A stretch of 64,000 nt of DNA from Portunus trituberculatus (Eukaryota; Arthropoda; Malacostraca; Decapoda; Portunidae), in contig NC_059259.1 in NCBI RefSeq assembly GCF_017591435.1, positions 1,292,172 to 1,356,171 of the forward strand. The letters are read 5' to 3'. Positions 29,741 through 40,929 of this stretch are shown piece after piece (the first letter of the stretch is position 1; each line of letters begins with the position of its first letter). Both the position numbers and the translations under genes were made by a program. Below the pieces are notes generated by a model, which had not been told where the DNA came from, searched no databases, and saw only the letters and a program-made list of their open reading frames with translations.

Positions 29741-30178
29741 AAAAAAAACAGCTATACAAAAATTGGCTCCAGGGGCAAGGGAAACCACCTACTGGGACTA
29801 CAATGGGAGGAAGTGCTGGCTACCGTGGACGGGGTACCTCGTCCCCATGCGGACCAGTCGTTTTAAAAATAGGCCCCACATGATACGAATGTTTTTCCAC
29901 GACAGAGCTGAGACCCCCCTCCCAAAGCATCCCAGCCTGGACACCCAACCATCCAGCACAGGACAGCCGCTATTGGGCGGGTGGTTCCGCTGGTCCACTG
30001 GCAGCCTACGTAGGAACCATTTAGTCTGGCCCCTCACTGGCGACCGTACTAGCATGGGTAGCCCTCTCCCCCTCGAAAGGGCAGAGCAGGGGCCTAAGCC
30101 CCTTCTAGCCTAGCTCGCCAGGTCACAGGGGCACGCAAGCCCCCCCCACCACGAGAAGGCGGTTCCCATCTGGGGGGG

Positions 30179-30192
30179 CGATGTGGTCTGGA
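30179..30192. repeat. Target-site duplication of A5, right copy
   Basis: CGATGTGGTCTGGA, directly after the 5' G-run of A5. It matches 27559-27572 exactly. Confidence 0.95.
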
Positions 30193-30300
30193 CGCTGAAT
30201 GACTAATCTACACTAAAATCTGGCATGTCACTTGCGCATGTTACACTGGCCAGCCTCGGACGGCGAACTCATGTGACTAGAGCTGGGAGGGAGAAAGAAG

Positions 30301-32173
30301 TATGATCTGAGAAGATATAGCCACTCCAGGGTGATAAAATCAAAGGGTTAAGGGAGACAGTGCAAGAGAAAGCAGTAAGAGCACTGCGACAGTCACTAAA
30401 AATTGTAAAAGACGACACCTGGAGAGCAAAAATAATCCGTAAAGCTAAAACTATGGCAGACAGCTCCGCAGTAAAAACGGAGGCTACCGAAGGAAGACTG
30501 CCACACCGATAAAAAAATCCAACGCCTGCGTCGGATTTGGAACCATCAGTAAAAACGGGAATATCATCAGAATGGATAAAAAAAAGTGTGTGGGACAGAG
30601 CTGGCAAAAAATCCTTCTTGCCATCTATGGCAGGAGGGCATAATGAAACAACCGGAAGCTGCCAATAACCAACTCGTGGGAGCCGGAAAGAGTAGACAGG
30701 AGTGGGGTCGATGGACAAACCCATCATCAGGTTTGCCACTCGAAGGCCAAAAGGTTTAGGCAGAATCAGTCGAGTGTCATACGCCTGCGAACGCGAGTCC
30801 CGCAACATTTACATACAAAGGACAGAATCGGGAAGAGGGTGGGTGCGAAACCAACACCGGAGCATCGAAAACTGGCGCCGGAGGTAGAGCGGCCAGAAAC
30901 CAGCATCCACTAGAAGGCTAGGTATTGGAGATGTCCGAAATGCACCCGTAACAAAGAGGACCCCAGCATGGTGTACGGGGTCAAGCGTGCGTAGGCGTGC
31001 ATCCGTTGCGGATGAATAGATCTCACATCCGTACTCCAGCTTTGGAAGTATAAGTGTACGGTGAAGAAGCAGCAAAGTGTCCCTGTCCGCATCCCAAGAG
31101 GTGTGACTTAATACGCGAAGAAGGGATAGTGCCGTCCCGCAAGACGCTTTCAGAGAACGGAAATGTGGAACCCAAGTAAGACGGCTGTCAAACAATAGGC
31201 CAAGATATCGAGTGGCCTCCACACACGAGATGCGTCTATTGGCTATATATAAATCGGGATCTGGATGGACACCACGATTTCGACAAAAATGCATAGACAC
31301 GGTCTTTGATGTGGAGAATCGAAAACCGTTTATGTTGGCCCAACTGGACACCCGATTTATTGCCAGTTGGAGCTTTCGCTCAATCAGTGACATCCTAGCA
31401 GCAGCAAAAGAGATGCACAAGTCGTCCACATATAAAGAGCTGCGAACGCCATCCGGTAGAGTATCTATAACACCATTTATAGCAACTGCGAATAGCGTAA
31501 CACTAAGAATACTTCCCTGTGGGACACCGTCAGTTAAAGCTGTAGCATCGGAGAGAACACTCCCCACACGAACCCGTAAAAGACGTCTGGATAAAAACTG
31601 CTGGATAAAAATTGGAAGGTGGCCACGGAGACCAAAATTAAACAAGGATCGTAAAATCCCATTACACCAAGCTGTGTCATAGGCCTTCTCCAGGTCAAAA
31701 AATACAGTAACCTGGTGGTGGTGATAAGCGAAGGCCTCACAAATAGAAGACTCTAGGGATAAAAGAGCATCCGTAGTAGACCTCATTTTTCGGAAGCCGT
31801 ACTGTACCGATGACAAGTACTTCCCCCTCTCCAAGTACCACATGAGTCTTACATTTACCATCTTTTCTAACACTTTACAAATACAAGACGTCAAAGATAT
31901 AGGACGGTAATTCATAGCCTGGAGATGATCTTTCCCAGGCTTCGGAAATGGGAGAACCACTGCCACAGCCCAAGAAGTAGGAAAGTCACCGGTATGCCAA
32001 ATCATATTGTAAAGATTTAATAAAAAGTTAAAAGCACTGTCAGACATGTGGCGCAAGAAGGCATAAGGAATATCATCTGGGCCAGGAGAAGAGACATGAC
32101 ACTGGGACAAAGCACAGGTCACAGGGGCACGCAAGCCCCCCCACCACGACAAGGCGGTTCCCATCTGGGGGGG
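30301..32173 (-). mobile_element. Family A copy A6 (3'-truncated, ORF1 and EN deleted)
   Basis: The right end carries the authentic 5' terminus (GGTTCCCATCTGGGGGGG to 32173) but only about 57 bases of 5' UTR. At about 32114 this is joined to the RT region, removing ORF1 and EN. The left end lies in RNase H near 30301, with no tail or hairpin. It encodes the best-preserved RT in the window. It lies between about 100 bases of unknown DNA (30193-30300) and an RTE-like fragment. Confidence 0.9.
30809..32120 (-). CDS. Uninterrupted reverse transcriptase reading frame of A6
   Basis: One open frame holds the whole RT and thumb. Motifs: SPGPDDIPYAFLRHMSDSAF, PFPKPGKDHLQAMNYRPIS, YGFRKMRSTTDALLSLESS, FFDLEKAYDTAW (motif A Asp), GVPQGSILSVTLFAVAING, YVDDLCISF (YVDD codons 31421-31432), then PHFRSLKASCGTALSLLRVL, LPKLEYGCEIYSSAT and RTHPLPDSVLCM, followed by a stop. 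The open frame extends right to 32254 through 5' UTR sequence and into the flank, which is not authentic coding. Without EN and with a stop before RNase H it cannot be autonomous, but the RT catalytic residues look intact. Confidence 0.85.
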
Positions 32174-32450
32174 TACCTGGCAAGGTGCTTGCCCATTTGC
32201 TGTTGATGCGTATCCGCAGTCACCTGCTGAAAAACCAGACATCTGAACAGTCACTGCCCGGATCCTAGCACTTCGCGTATTGGTGGAGCGCCGACGTGAC
32301 TTTCGACAGGGGATGCTTGCAGCTTATGTTTGACTCAGTGCATCGAGGACACTCTGGGATCTATTGCGTCTCCGTGACATTCCTGCAAGGATTATTGGTC
32401 TATTAACTGGCCTCTACTTCGGGACTGTGAATGCTGTGAAGTGTGGAGAT
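32174..32450 (+). pseudogene. RTE-like reverse transcriptase fragment
   Basis: The plus strand reads PGKVLAHLLLMRIRSHLLKN, QTSEQS, then (frame change) DRILALRVLVERRRDFRQGM, LAAYV, DSVHRGHSG..., DLLRLRDIPARIIGLLTGLY, SGTVNAVKCG. This is a well-known animal RT stretch (LLMRIRSHLLK...PEQSGFTPGKSTTDRI, RQGMLAAYVDLKKAFDSVHR), usually placed with RTE-type elements; the clade is from memory and not secure. It is cut on the left by A6 and on the right by A7, so only the fingers and motif A area remain. Frameshifts are present. Confidence 0.72.
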
Positions 32451-33120
32451 TTTTTGTTAGGCGCCGCAACATCTAAAGTCATTTGGCGCCGATATAAAAT
32501 TTTTATTAAGTTGAAAAAAACTAACTAAAAGTAATTAAAAACAATACAATTAAAAGTAGCTAAAAAATTAAAAATACACTAAAACTAAATAAAACATTAA
32601 ACTATATATAAAAAAAATAAAATTCACAAAATGGGAAGGAGGGCAGCTTCCCCCAGGTACCTTATAACATCATGGCCAGGGGCTAGGCACGCTGGTTCGA
32701 GGACCCCAGATGATGATAGACACCGGTTTCCCTACCTCTGTCGCGGTAGAGGTAGCGGTACCGTAAGTCAATCACACTAGGGCACTCGACCAGCAGATGC
32801 CGTACGGTAAGCGGCACCTGGTCAACAAATATCTTTGCGTAAGATATGTGTGACCGATTCGTAGCCGCGCTAATACAATCTCTGTACGGCGGTCGCGGAT
32901 ATGGGTGTATGTCCAGTTATGGCGAACGGAAGTGGTGACCTCTCCCATTTTCGAGGTGGCAACCCGTTTGCCACCTCCTCTACCATCTTGCAGCAATAGC
33001 CAGACGAATGTATTGGAATACATCTCTAAACGGGACAGGGGCAGGGGATGGAGAGTGACTTGTTGTCTCTTTAGCAAGGCGGTCTGCGTGTTCATTCCCG
33101 GGAACACCAACGTGACCAGG
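32451..33120 (-). mobile_element. Family A copy A7 (3' fragment)
   Basis: The 3' UTR with hairpin pair at 32460-32465 and 32485-32490 follows almost directly on RTE-like sequence, with no clear microsatellite tail. Then come the ORF2 C-terminus and part of RNase H (VPGNEHADRLAKETTSHSPS near 33090). The second half of the zinc motif is partly deleted near 32820. It ends at GTGACCAGGGA, where the (GGAT)n tail of A8 begins, so A8 is nested in or next to it. Confidence 0.87.
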
Positions 33121-33145
33121 GATGGATGGATGGATTTTAATTTTT

Positions 33146-33176
33146 GGCGCCGCAACAACAATGGTCATATGGCGCC
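33146..33176 (-). other. Conserved 3'-terminal hairpin of family A (A8 shown)
   Basis: Two GGCGCC hexamers start 25 bases apart. Because GGCGCC is self-complementary they can pair as a 6-bp all-GC stem with a 19-base loop. The consensus is GGCGCCGCAAC, 8 variable bases, GGTCATATGGCGCC. Same spacing in A2 5493/5518, A3 7909/7934, A4 14006/14031, A5 27592/27617, A7 32460/32485, A10 47099/47124, A13 58211/58236 and A14 62826/62851. It lies only 10-20 bases from the tail, where reverse transcription would start. Confidence 0.85.
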
Positions 33177-33414
33177 CCTACAAAAAATGAAATGAAATCA
33201 ACGTGTATATATGAAAAAAAACAACTACTTAAAATTAATTAAAAACCATACAGGAAAAGGGTAAGAAACTAAAAAAAAAAAACTATATATCTAATCCTAA
33301 ATAAAACTTAAAACTTAAAATACATAGCAGTTAAAAACAATACAGTAGCTAAAAACTAAAAGAGACAATAAAACTAAATCAAATATTAAAATAGGAATAA
33401 AATAGGAATAAAAT

Positions 33415-36400
33415 TCAAAGCTTTGGGAGAAGGCCAGATTCTCCCAAAAACCTAAAAACGTCATGGCCCTGGGCCAGACACTCTGGTCCAAGGACTTTTA
33501 ATATACAATAGACACCGCTATCTCTACCGCGACAGCGGTAGATGTAGCGGTGTCGTAACTCGATCAAACTAGGGCACTCTTCCAACAGGTGCAGCACGGT
33601 GAGCGGCAACAAGCAGTCATCACAGTAAGGTTGAGGGTTCCTAGTCAGGAAGTACCTTTGTGTAAGATACGTGTAACCTATACGAAGTCGCGCCAATAAA
33701 GTCTGCACGGCGATCACGGACATGGGTTTATGTCCACTGAGGGAGTGTGGAAGTAATGATCTCTCCCATTTTCGAGGTTGCGACCCCCGTTAGCCATCTC
33801 CTCTGCCAAATTGCTGCAACCGCCATACGAATTACATGAAATACATCTCGTGTTCATTCCCTGGAACACCAACGTGACCAGGGACCCAACAGAACCAAAC
33901 ACGATATTCTCGTTGGGTAAGAAGATATAGCCACTCCAGGGCTGATAAAACCAAAGGGTTAAGGGAGACAGTGCAAGAGACCAGTAAGAGCACTACGAGA
34001 GTAAAAATTATCTGTAAAACTAGGACTATGGCAGACAGCTCCGCGGTAAAAACTGATGCCATTGAAGGAAGACTGCCAGACCGATAAAAAGAGGGGAAAA
34101 CCACACTAAACCCAACGCCTGCGTTGGATTTGGAACCATAAGTAAAAACGGGAATATCATCAGAATGAGTAAAAAAAGTGTTCTAAAAACAGTGAGTGGG
34201 ACAGAGCTGGTGGAAAATCCTTCGTCATCAATGGTAGGAGGGCATAATGACAACAGCAAACTGCCAATAACCAGGTCGTGGGAGCGGGAAAGATACGAAA
34301 GAAGTGAGGTCGATAGATAAGTCCGCCACTCGAAGGCCAAAAGGTTTAGGTAGACTCGATCGAGTGACATACGCCTGCGAACGCGAGTCCCTCAATATTG
34401 ACAGACAAGGGACAGAATCGGGAAGACGGTGGGTGTGAAACCAACATCGTAGCATCGAAGACTGGCACCGGGGGTCAAGCGGCCAGAAACCAGCATCCAC
34501 TAGAAGGCTAGGTATTGGAGATGTCTGAAATGCACCCGTAGCCACGTAGCCACACGGACCACAGCATGATGCACGTGGTCAATCGTGCCTAGTCGTGCAT
34601 CCTTTGCGGATGAGTTGATCTCACAGCCGTATTCCAGCTTGGGAAGTATAACTGTACGGTGAAGAAGCAGCAACGTCTCCCTGTCCGCACCCCAAGAGGT
34701 GTGACTTAAAACCCGAAGAAGGGATAATGCCTGCCGACAAGACGCCTTAAGAGAACGGAAATGGGGAACCCTGATGAGACGGTTGTCAAATAAAAGGCCA
34801 AGATATCGAGTCGCCTCCACGCATGAGAGGCGTCTATCGGCGATGTATAAATCAGGGTCTGGATGGACACCACGATTGCTACAAAAATGCATGACTACGG
34901 TCTTAGAGGTGGAGAATCGATAACCGTTCATGTTGGCCCAACTGGACATCCTAGCAGCAGCAAAAAAAATACATAAATCATCAAAATATAAGGAGCTGTG
35001 AATGCCATCTGGAAGAGTATCTATCACACCATTAATGGCGACTGCGAATAGTGTAACACTAAAAATACTTCCCTGTGGGACACCATCATTTAGAGCAGTA
35101 GCCTCGGAGAGAACACTCCCAACTCGAACCCGTAAAAGACGTCTAGATAAAAACTGCTGAATAAAAATAGGAAGGTGGCCACGAAGGCCCAAATTAAACA
35201 AAGACTAAAATGCCATGACACCAAGCCGTGTCGTAGGCCTTCTCCAGGTCAAAAAATACTGTTACTTGATGGTGGTGATTAGCGAAGGCCTCACAAATAG
35301 AAGACTCTAAGGATAAAAGAGCATCAGCAGTAGACTTCATCTTTCGGAAGCCGTACTCTACCGATGACAAGTACTTCCCCCTCTCCAAGTACCACATGAG
35401 TCTTACATTTACCATCTTTTCTAACACTTTACAAATGCAGGACGTCAAAGATATAGGACGATAGTTCGTAGCCTGAGATTATCTTTCCCAGGCTTCGGAA
35501 ATGGGAGAACCACTGCCACAGCCCAAGAAGATGGAAAGTCACCGGTATGCCAAATCATATTATAAAGATTTAATAAAAGTTAAAAGCACTGTCAGACATG
35601 TGGCGCAAGAAGGCATAAGGAATATCATCTGGGCCAGGAGAAGAGTCATGACACTGGGACAAAGCAGTCCGCAACTCGGAGGCAGAGAAAGGGACATTAT
35701 AAGACTCCTCCTGTGGAAGAAAAAATTTATGCCGAGAGATTCCATTCTCTGGCGGTGACGTGCGCCGGGGCTGCAGGATGCCTCCGGGAAACACTGGCAA
35801 AGTGCTCCGCGAAGAGGTCGGCGACAGTCCTAGGGTCTGCTCACCGTTCGCCCAGAAGACAACAAAACTGATGGGGAAGGAGCAGAATACTTCCCAGCAA
35901 TTCGGCGGACTTTCTTAAAGACATCCGTTAGAGAGGTGCGGGCATTACTGGAAGAGACATAATCTTTCCAAGAGGCTTCTTGTGCCTCTTTCAAAACGCG
36001 GCGGGCTCGAGCTCGGCAGCGCCGAAAAGCGTCCAGAGGCTGTGGGTCCCCATGATGTCGCTGGAGACGAAAGAAAGCTGCCCGTTTCTCTTTCACAGCG
36101 TTTTTTGCATGCTGCGTTCCACCAAGGAACGGGACGCTTAGTAAAGCGACCGGACGTCTTAGGGATTGTCTAAAGCGCTGCTGAATGTAAAAAATAAGTA
36201 AAGTAATCAACAGCCTCAGCACAATTAGAAAAGTCAGCCAACGGACGGATAAAAGAGCTAAGGTCTGTGAATCAAGGCCAATCTGCCTTGTCTAAAAAGT
36301 GGTCACTACCGTGGAAATCCGGTAGATGTACACAGAGAAACATCGATAGCGATAAAAGTCTCAGTAGGACTGTGGAAATGTGTAACATCCCAGAATTTAA

Positions 36401-36890
36401 AACCTCCAATCCCTCATCCTCAATAAGATAACCGATTAAAACCCCACGAGGATTACTAGCACCTTCATCCCACAATGGGTGACGGCCGTTAAAATCTCCC
36501 AAGAAAAGAAAAGGCGGAGTCAGCTGAGGCACCAGGCCATCAAGCTCACCCCTGGACACAGGAAGCCGAGGAGGGAGATATAAACTGCAATCTGTGTACA
36601 GTCGTCCCATAAAGACCTTAACAGCAACCACCTGAAGGGGAGAGTTAAGTTGTAACGGGATAACAGATATATCTTGACGGACTAGAATAGCTGTGCCACC
36701 GTGTTTCTGGTCAGGGAAATGAGTGCTAAAAAAGGCACGATAGCCAGGAGGACTAGAATAAGTACTATCACCTAGCATAGTCTCTTGTAGAGCTACACAG
36801 GCTGGAGAGAACTCCGACAGCAAAGCTCGGAGTTCCCCACGAGGCGCGAAGGCCTCTACAGTTCCACTGTAAAAGCTTGAAGATGACTAT
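33415..36890 (-). pseudogene. Family A ORF2 in A8
   Basis: The order from the right is: EN (SPACVALQETMLGDSTYSSP; GDFNGRHPLWDEGASNPRG; GSDHFLD near 36300), RT (SPGPDDIPYAFLRHMSDSAF near 35620; FFDLEKAYDTAWCHG near 35240; VPQGSIFSVTLFAVAINGV near 35080; active site YFDD, Val to Phe, near 34980), thumb, RNase H (NGSKS-like block near 34140; VPGHVGVPGNEHE near 33870) and CDDCLLPLTVLHLLEECPSL near 33610. It stops with LPKL at 33415. About six frameshifts, a roughly 60-bp deletion at 33850 and a shortened EN-RT linker break it. Confidence 0.9.
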
Positions 36891-38770
36891 TTAGGTGCAG
36901 TGGACGGGCGAGCCTTTTGAAGGTGCTGCCCGTGACTCACCTGACTAGAAATAATTTAAACGACGAGAAGACACCGGGAGTTGTGATGTGCCGGGTCGTT
37001 GGACCGCTGCCTTTCGGCCTACCGGTGAGTGATGCGAACTATCGTCACACCTACCGGTCATCGGAGGACGAGGGTCAGGCTGGAATGCACTTTTTGACAC
37101 ATTTGGTCCACGAGGGGCAGCTGTGACAATATCATGAGACGTCTCCATGCAAGACCGTCCTCATCAAGAAGCCCGATCTGAGAGAGGACGTCACAGGAGA
37201 CTGAACATAAACTACTGGAGATACCCTAGCAGAGCGGTCCCTGGAGGACTCACAAGAAACCTTAGACTGCTTAGGCCGAGTTAAATCTAACGACTCCCCA
37301 GAGCCGCGGTGCCGATTGGTCATGCCCTTCAAAGGCTTAGGCGGTGCAGGAGGCAAATGGACATCCACTACATGGGTGACTTTGGTCAAGTCCGTATTAT
37401 TCTCGTCACTTCTTGAGATGACTCAACTGAGTCATCGGACAAAAGGGCAAACCTATTAGTCAGATGAACAGGACCACCCGCCCCAACAGAGCGAGAGGTA
37501 GCAGGAGTCGTCGTCTTCGGACCGGCAGACTCAGCTGAAGAGCGAGCGGCCAATAAAGCATAGGATGTCGCACCAGTACCGGCCTTCTGGCGGTATAGGA
37601 GTTCACAGCGGGCGCTACTGAGTTTGATTAAGAGTGTTAGCAAGTAGTAGAATGTCCTGCTCCAGGCGATACCTAGGGCATTGCCTGGAACATACCTGGT
37701 GAGCATCCCGGCAATGGAAACAATAAGCTGCAACATTGCAATGCTCCTCAGAATGTGAGTCTAGTGCTGAGCAATTACCGCATCGAGAAGCTTCTTTGCA
37801 GGAGCTTTTGCCGTGACCGTACCGTAGCACAGAGAAACATTGAAGAGGACGGGAAATAAAACGCCTCACCCTAAGATTAATAGGTCCGATATTAACACGG
37901 TCAGGAAGGGTGGAACCAAAAAATGTGAGGAGGACCATGTTGGAGGAGTTCCTCATCTTAGTCACCTTTTGGACTGAGCTAGGACACATTGCTATTATTT
38001 CCTCATCAGGAAATTCATAAAGATCCTGACTGTACACACAACCTTTACTGTAATTAAAGGTGGGGTGTGCCTTGATAGTCTCAAAGATGCTGTCAGAAGG
38101 ACATGGTAGATGTTGCAACATCCTTGCTTGCGTAATATCTTTCGCTCGCACTAGCATCCCCTTACCATATTTCTTGAGGTTTCCCTCAGGAATCGTGCCA
38201 TTCTCTTTGGACAGGTACCGGGAGGCATGGATGAAATTCCCGCGCCCATTTCTGTAGTACGCAACAAACCAACGTGAAGGCGGGATGTGGCGAACTTCTG
38301 GAACATAACTCTATAAATAGTTTTCAAAAACATTTGGGATGTGATCCATGTCACTGTCTGAAATATTACGTGACTGGAGAAATTGAGTTTTAAAGCCAGA
38401 GCCGGCAAGGGGCAGAGATGCTACATGTTCATAAGCCAAACGGGCTTCATCCCATGACATAAAAGTCACATACCAGCGGTTAGAAGGAAAGTCCTTATCA
38501 TAAAACCAGTCGAATGCGAACAACCGTACCATATGCCTTGAGAACTGAGTGCAAGGCATAATAGGAAAATGATAGATTAATATTTACCATCAAAAGGGAG
38601 TCACATGCAGCAGAAATGCGTCTCTCAGAAGAACTTCCAGAACAGGAGACTGCTGTGGGAGGCCCTTGTGGAGGGGAATCCTACTTCCCACTCAGACCTG
38701 AAGATGACGTCTCGAGGGCCAGGTCAGCCACCTCACGAGAACCTGACTGTTTTTGTGTTTCACCGTATGT
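36880..38770 (-). pseudogene. Family A ORF1 in A8
   Basis: A minus-strand ORF1 with several frameshifts: RRM region near 38400-38580 (LVYD, then NRWYVTFM), a middle block LVRAKDITQARMLQHLPCPS near 38150, and knuckles near 37690-37840 with the first damaged (CFSVLRYGHGKSSC lacks its second Cys, whereas A3 has CFSCYGYGHGKSSC). The tail block SVETSQLPVSSRR is near 36970. The position of the family ATG reads ACGGTG here, so the start codon is lost. It cannot make a full protein. Confidence 0.85.
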
Positions 38771-39174
38771 ATAAAGTTACACAAAAAATTGGCTCCAGGG
38801 GCAAGGGAAACCACCTACTGGGACTACAATGGGAGGGAGCGCTGGCTGCCGTAGACGGGGTACCTCGTCCCCATGCGGACCAGTCGTTTTAAAAAAACGT
38901 CCACGACAGAGCTGAGACCCCTCGCAAAGCATCTCAACCTTGACACCCAACCATCCAGCACAGGACGGCCCCTATTGGGTGGGTCCGCTGGTCCACTGGC
39001 AGCCTATGTAGGAACCATTTAGTCTGGCCCCTCACTGGAGACCTTACTAGCATGGGTAGCCCTCTCCCCCTCGAAAGAGCAGAGCAGGGGCCTAAGCCCC
39101 CTCTACCCTAGCTCGCCAGGTCACAGGGGCACACAAACCCCCCACCACGACAAGGCGGTTCCCATCTGTGGGGG

Positions 39175-40078
39175 ACGGTGGGTGTGAAACCAACACCGGA
39201 ATATTGAAGACTGGCGCCGGAGGTCAAGCGGCCTGAAACCAGCATCCACTAGTAAGCTAGGAATTGGAGATGTCCGAAATGCACCCGTAGCCAAGCGGAC
39301 CCCAGCATGATGCACGGAGTCAAGCACGCGTAGCCGTGCCTCCGTTGCAGATGAGTAGATCTCATAACCGTATTCCAGCTTGGGAAGGATAAGTGTTTTA
39401 AAACCGTATTCCAGCTTGGGAAGGATAAGTGTTCTGTGAAGAAGCAGCAGTGTCTCTGTCTGCACCCCAAGAGGTGTGACTTAAAACCCGAAGAAGGGAT
39501 AATGCCTGCCGACAAGACGCCTTAAGAGAACGGAAATGGGGAACCCAAGTAAGACGGTTGGTCAAACATAAGGCCAAGATATCGAGTCGCTTCCACACAT
39601 GAGAGGCGTCTATTGGCTAAATATAAATCAGGATCCGGATGGACGTCACAGTTGCGACAAAAATGTACGGCTACGGTCTTTGATGTAGAAAACGAAAACC
39701 ATTTATGTTGGCCCAATTGGACACCCTATTGATCGCTAGTTGGAGCTTGCACTCAATCAGAGACATTCTAGCAGCCGAGAAAGAGTTGCACAAGTCGTCC
39801 ACATATAATGAGCTGTGAACGCCATCCGGTAGAGTATCTATAACACCATTTATGGCAATTGCGAATAGCGTAACACTAAGAATACTTCCCTGTGGGACGC
39901 CATCATTTAGAGCAGTAGCCCCAGACAGAATACTCCCCACTCTAACCCGTAAAAGACGTTTGGATAAAAACTGCTGGAGGAAGGTGGCCGCGTAGACCAA
40001 AATTAAACAAGGAACGTAAAATACCATGACACCTAGTTGTGTCGTAAACCTTCTCCAGGTCAAAAAATACTTTAACCT
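39175..40078 (-). mobile_element. Family A copy A9 (RT and thumb fragment)
   Basis: A minus-strand piece from RTHRPP (39180) through LVDAGF, LPKLEYGYEIYSSATEARL, the RT active site YVDDLCNSFSAARM near 39800, GVPQGSILSVTLFAIAING, to FFDLEKVYDTTRCHG near 40060. It ends where a Penelope relic starts. A 41-bp tandem repeat (ACCGTATTCCAGCTTGGGAA and following) occurs at 39368-39440. It could be the remainder of A7 on the other side of A8, with roughly 0.55 kb missing between them. Confidence 0.85.
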
Positions 40079-40084
40079 TTTTCA

Positions 40085-40900
40085 TGGGGTGTATAGAAGA
40101 AGTCTTCAAGGTAACAGTGAAACCAAACATATACTGCAGATACATCAACGACATATTCATCAAAACGAAGAGCCAAGCCGACACAGAGCTTGTAAGACAA
40201 CGCCTTCAGCACTGAACGGAAGGAGCGAATGCCCACATAGATACAAGGACTCTACCATCGGCGCCTACATACGTAGAGCACTTACACACTGCAGTACCTG
40301 GCAGCAAGTACACCAAGAAATAGAGAGATCAACACAGGTACTAGTAAACAAAGGCTTCAGAGAAAAAGGCATCCACAAACAAACCAAGAGAATCATCGAA
40401 CGCTGGTACAACAACAACAGCAGCGAGAAGGACATAGTCATCTTCTATCGAGCGTTCTACTCTACAGCACATCAAGAGAACGAGAGAATAACAAGAATAC
40501 TCAAAAACAACGTAAGGCCAACGGATCCTACCATCATCCTATATCGGCACGACCACTACTAAACTCTCTCGACGGGTAACAATGCACTTAGCAACAGGCG
40601 CCCCTAAAAAAACATCTGATAGAAGCACATGGCACCACTATTACAAGAAAAAAACATAGAAGAAACACAGAAATAATTGATGGATGCAACGATGGACGGC
40701 GCCTAAGCATCTTAGAAGCGTCTACATAAAAGACAATTATCAGAAATTAAACATCCAGTTAGAAGACCTCCAAACCCTACCAAACATGAAGAAACCAATA
40801 AAGAAAAACGAAGCCGCAATCTCACCTCACCAAGCAACGAGACAAAGTAGCCAATCAGCTGCTCCGCCCACAGGGAACAGCTCATTCTGATCCCGTGTGG
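40085..40900 (+). pseudogene. Penelope-like element relic (RT end, linker, half GIY-YIG)
   Basis: The plus strand starts in RT: EVFKVTVKPN, then YCRYINDIFIKTKSQADTEL (Penelope RT motif C region, usual DD replaced by ND). Then, in another frame, ECPHRYKDSTIGAYIRRALT, HCSTWQQVHQEIER, then VNKGF and RRIIERWYNNN: the conserved linker of Penelope elements. The GIY-YIG endonuclease follows only as its second half (TLSRR-like, TMHLATGAPKK, then IIDGCNDGRRLSILEAS). The GIY and YIG motifs are deleted near 40560. It is intronless, truncated and frameshifted. Confidence 0.85.
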
Positions 40901-40929
40901 GCTGTTTATAAAGCGCACGGAGAGCAGAA

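Larger units (their letters stand above)
27573..30178 (-). mobile_element. Family A copy A5: 2.6-kb internally deleted element with intact ends
   Basis: A perfect 14-bp duplication flanks it. The 3' end (left) has a GGA tail and GGCGCC pair at 27592-27597 and 27617-27622; the 5' end is the G-run to 30178. Three internal junctions remove most of ORF2: about 27905 (C-terminus joined to the end of the RT tail region), about 28026 (joined to RT) and about 28529 (RT joined to the ORF1 tail). About 0.5 kb of RT and most of ORF1 remain. With both termini and a clean duplication, it probably inserted in this deleted form or was deleted later. Confidence 0.93.
33121..39174 (-). mobile_element. Family A copy A8 (both termini, about 6.05 kb)
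   Basis: The (GGAT)n tail at 33121-33134, hairpin pair at 33146-33151 and 33171-33176, 3' UTR, ORF2, ORF1 and 5' UTR run to the 5' end at about 39174 (CATCTGTGGGGG). This is the longest simple copy, apart from a small deletion at about 33850 in RNase H. No clean target duplication is evident. The flanks are other family A pieces (A7 on the left, A9 on the right), so it is nested in family A sequence. Confidence 0.92.

Noticed and set aside
30809..32254. 481-codon frame of A6 taken as a complete protein from its first Met
   Set aside because: The first codons come from flanking RTE-like DNA and the element's 5' UTR. Only the RT part is authentic.
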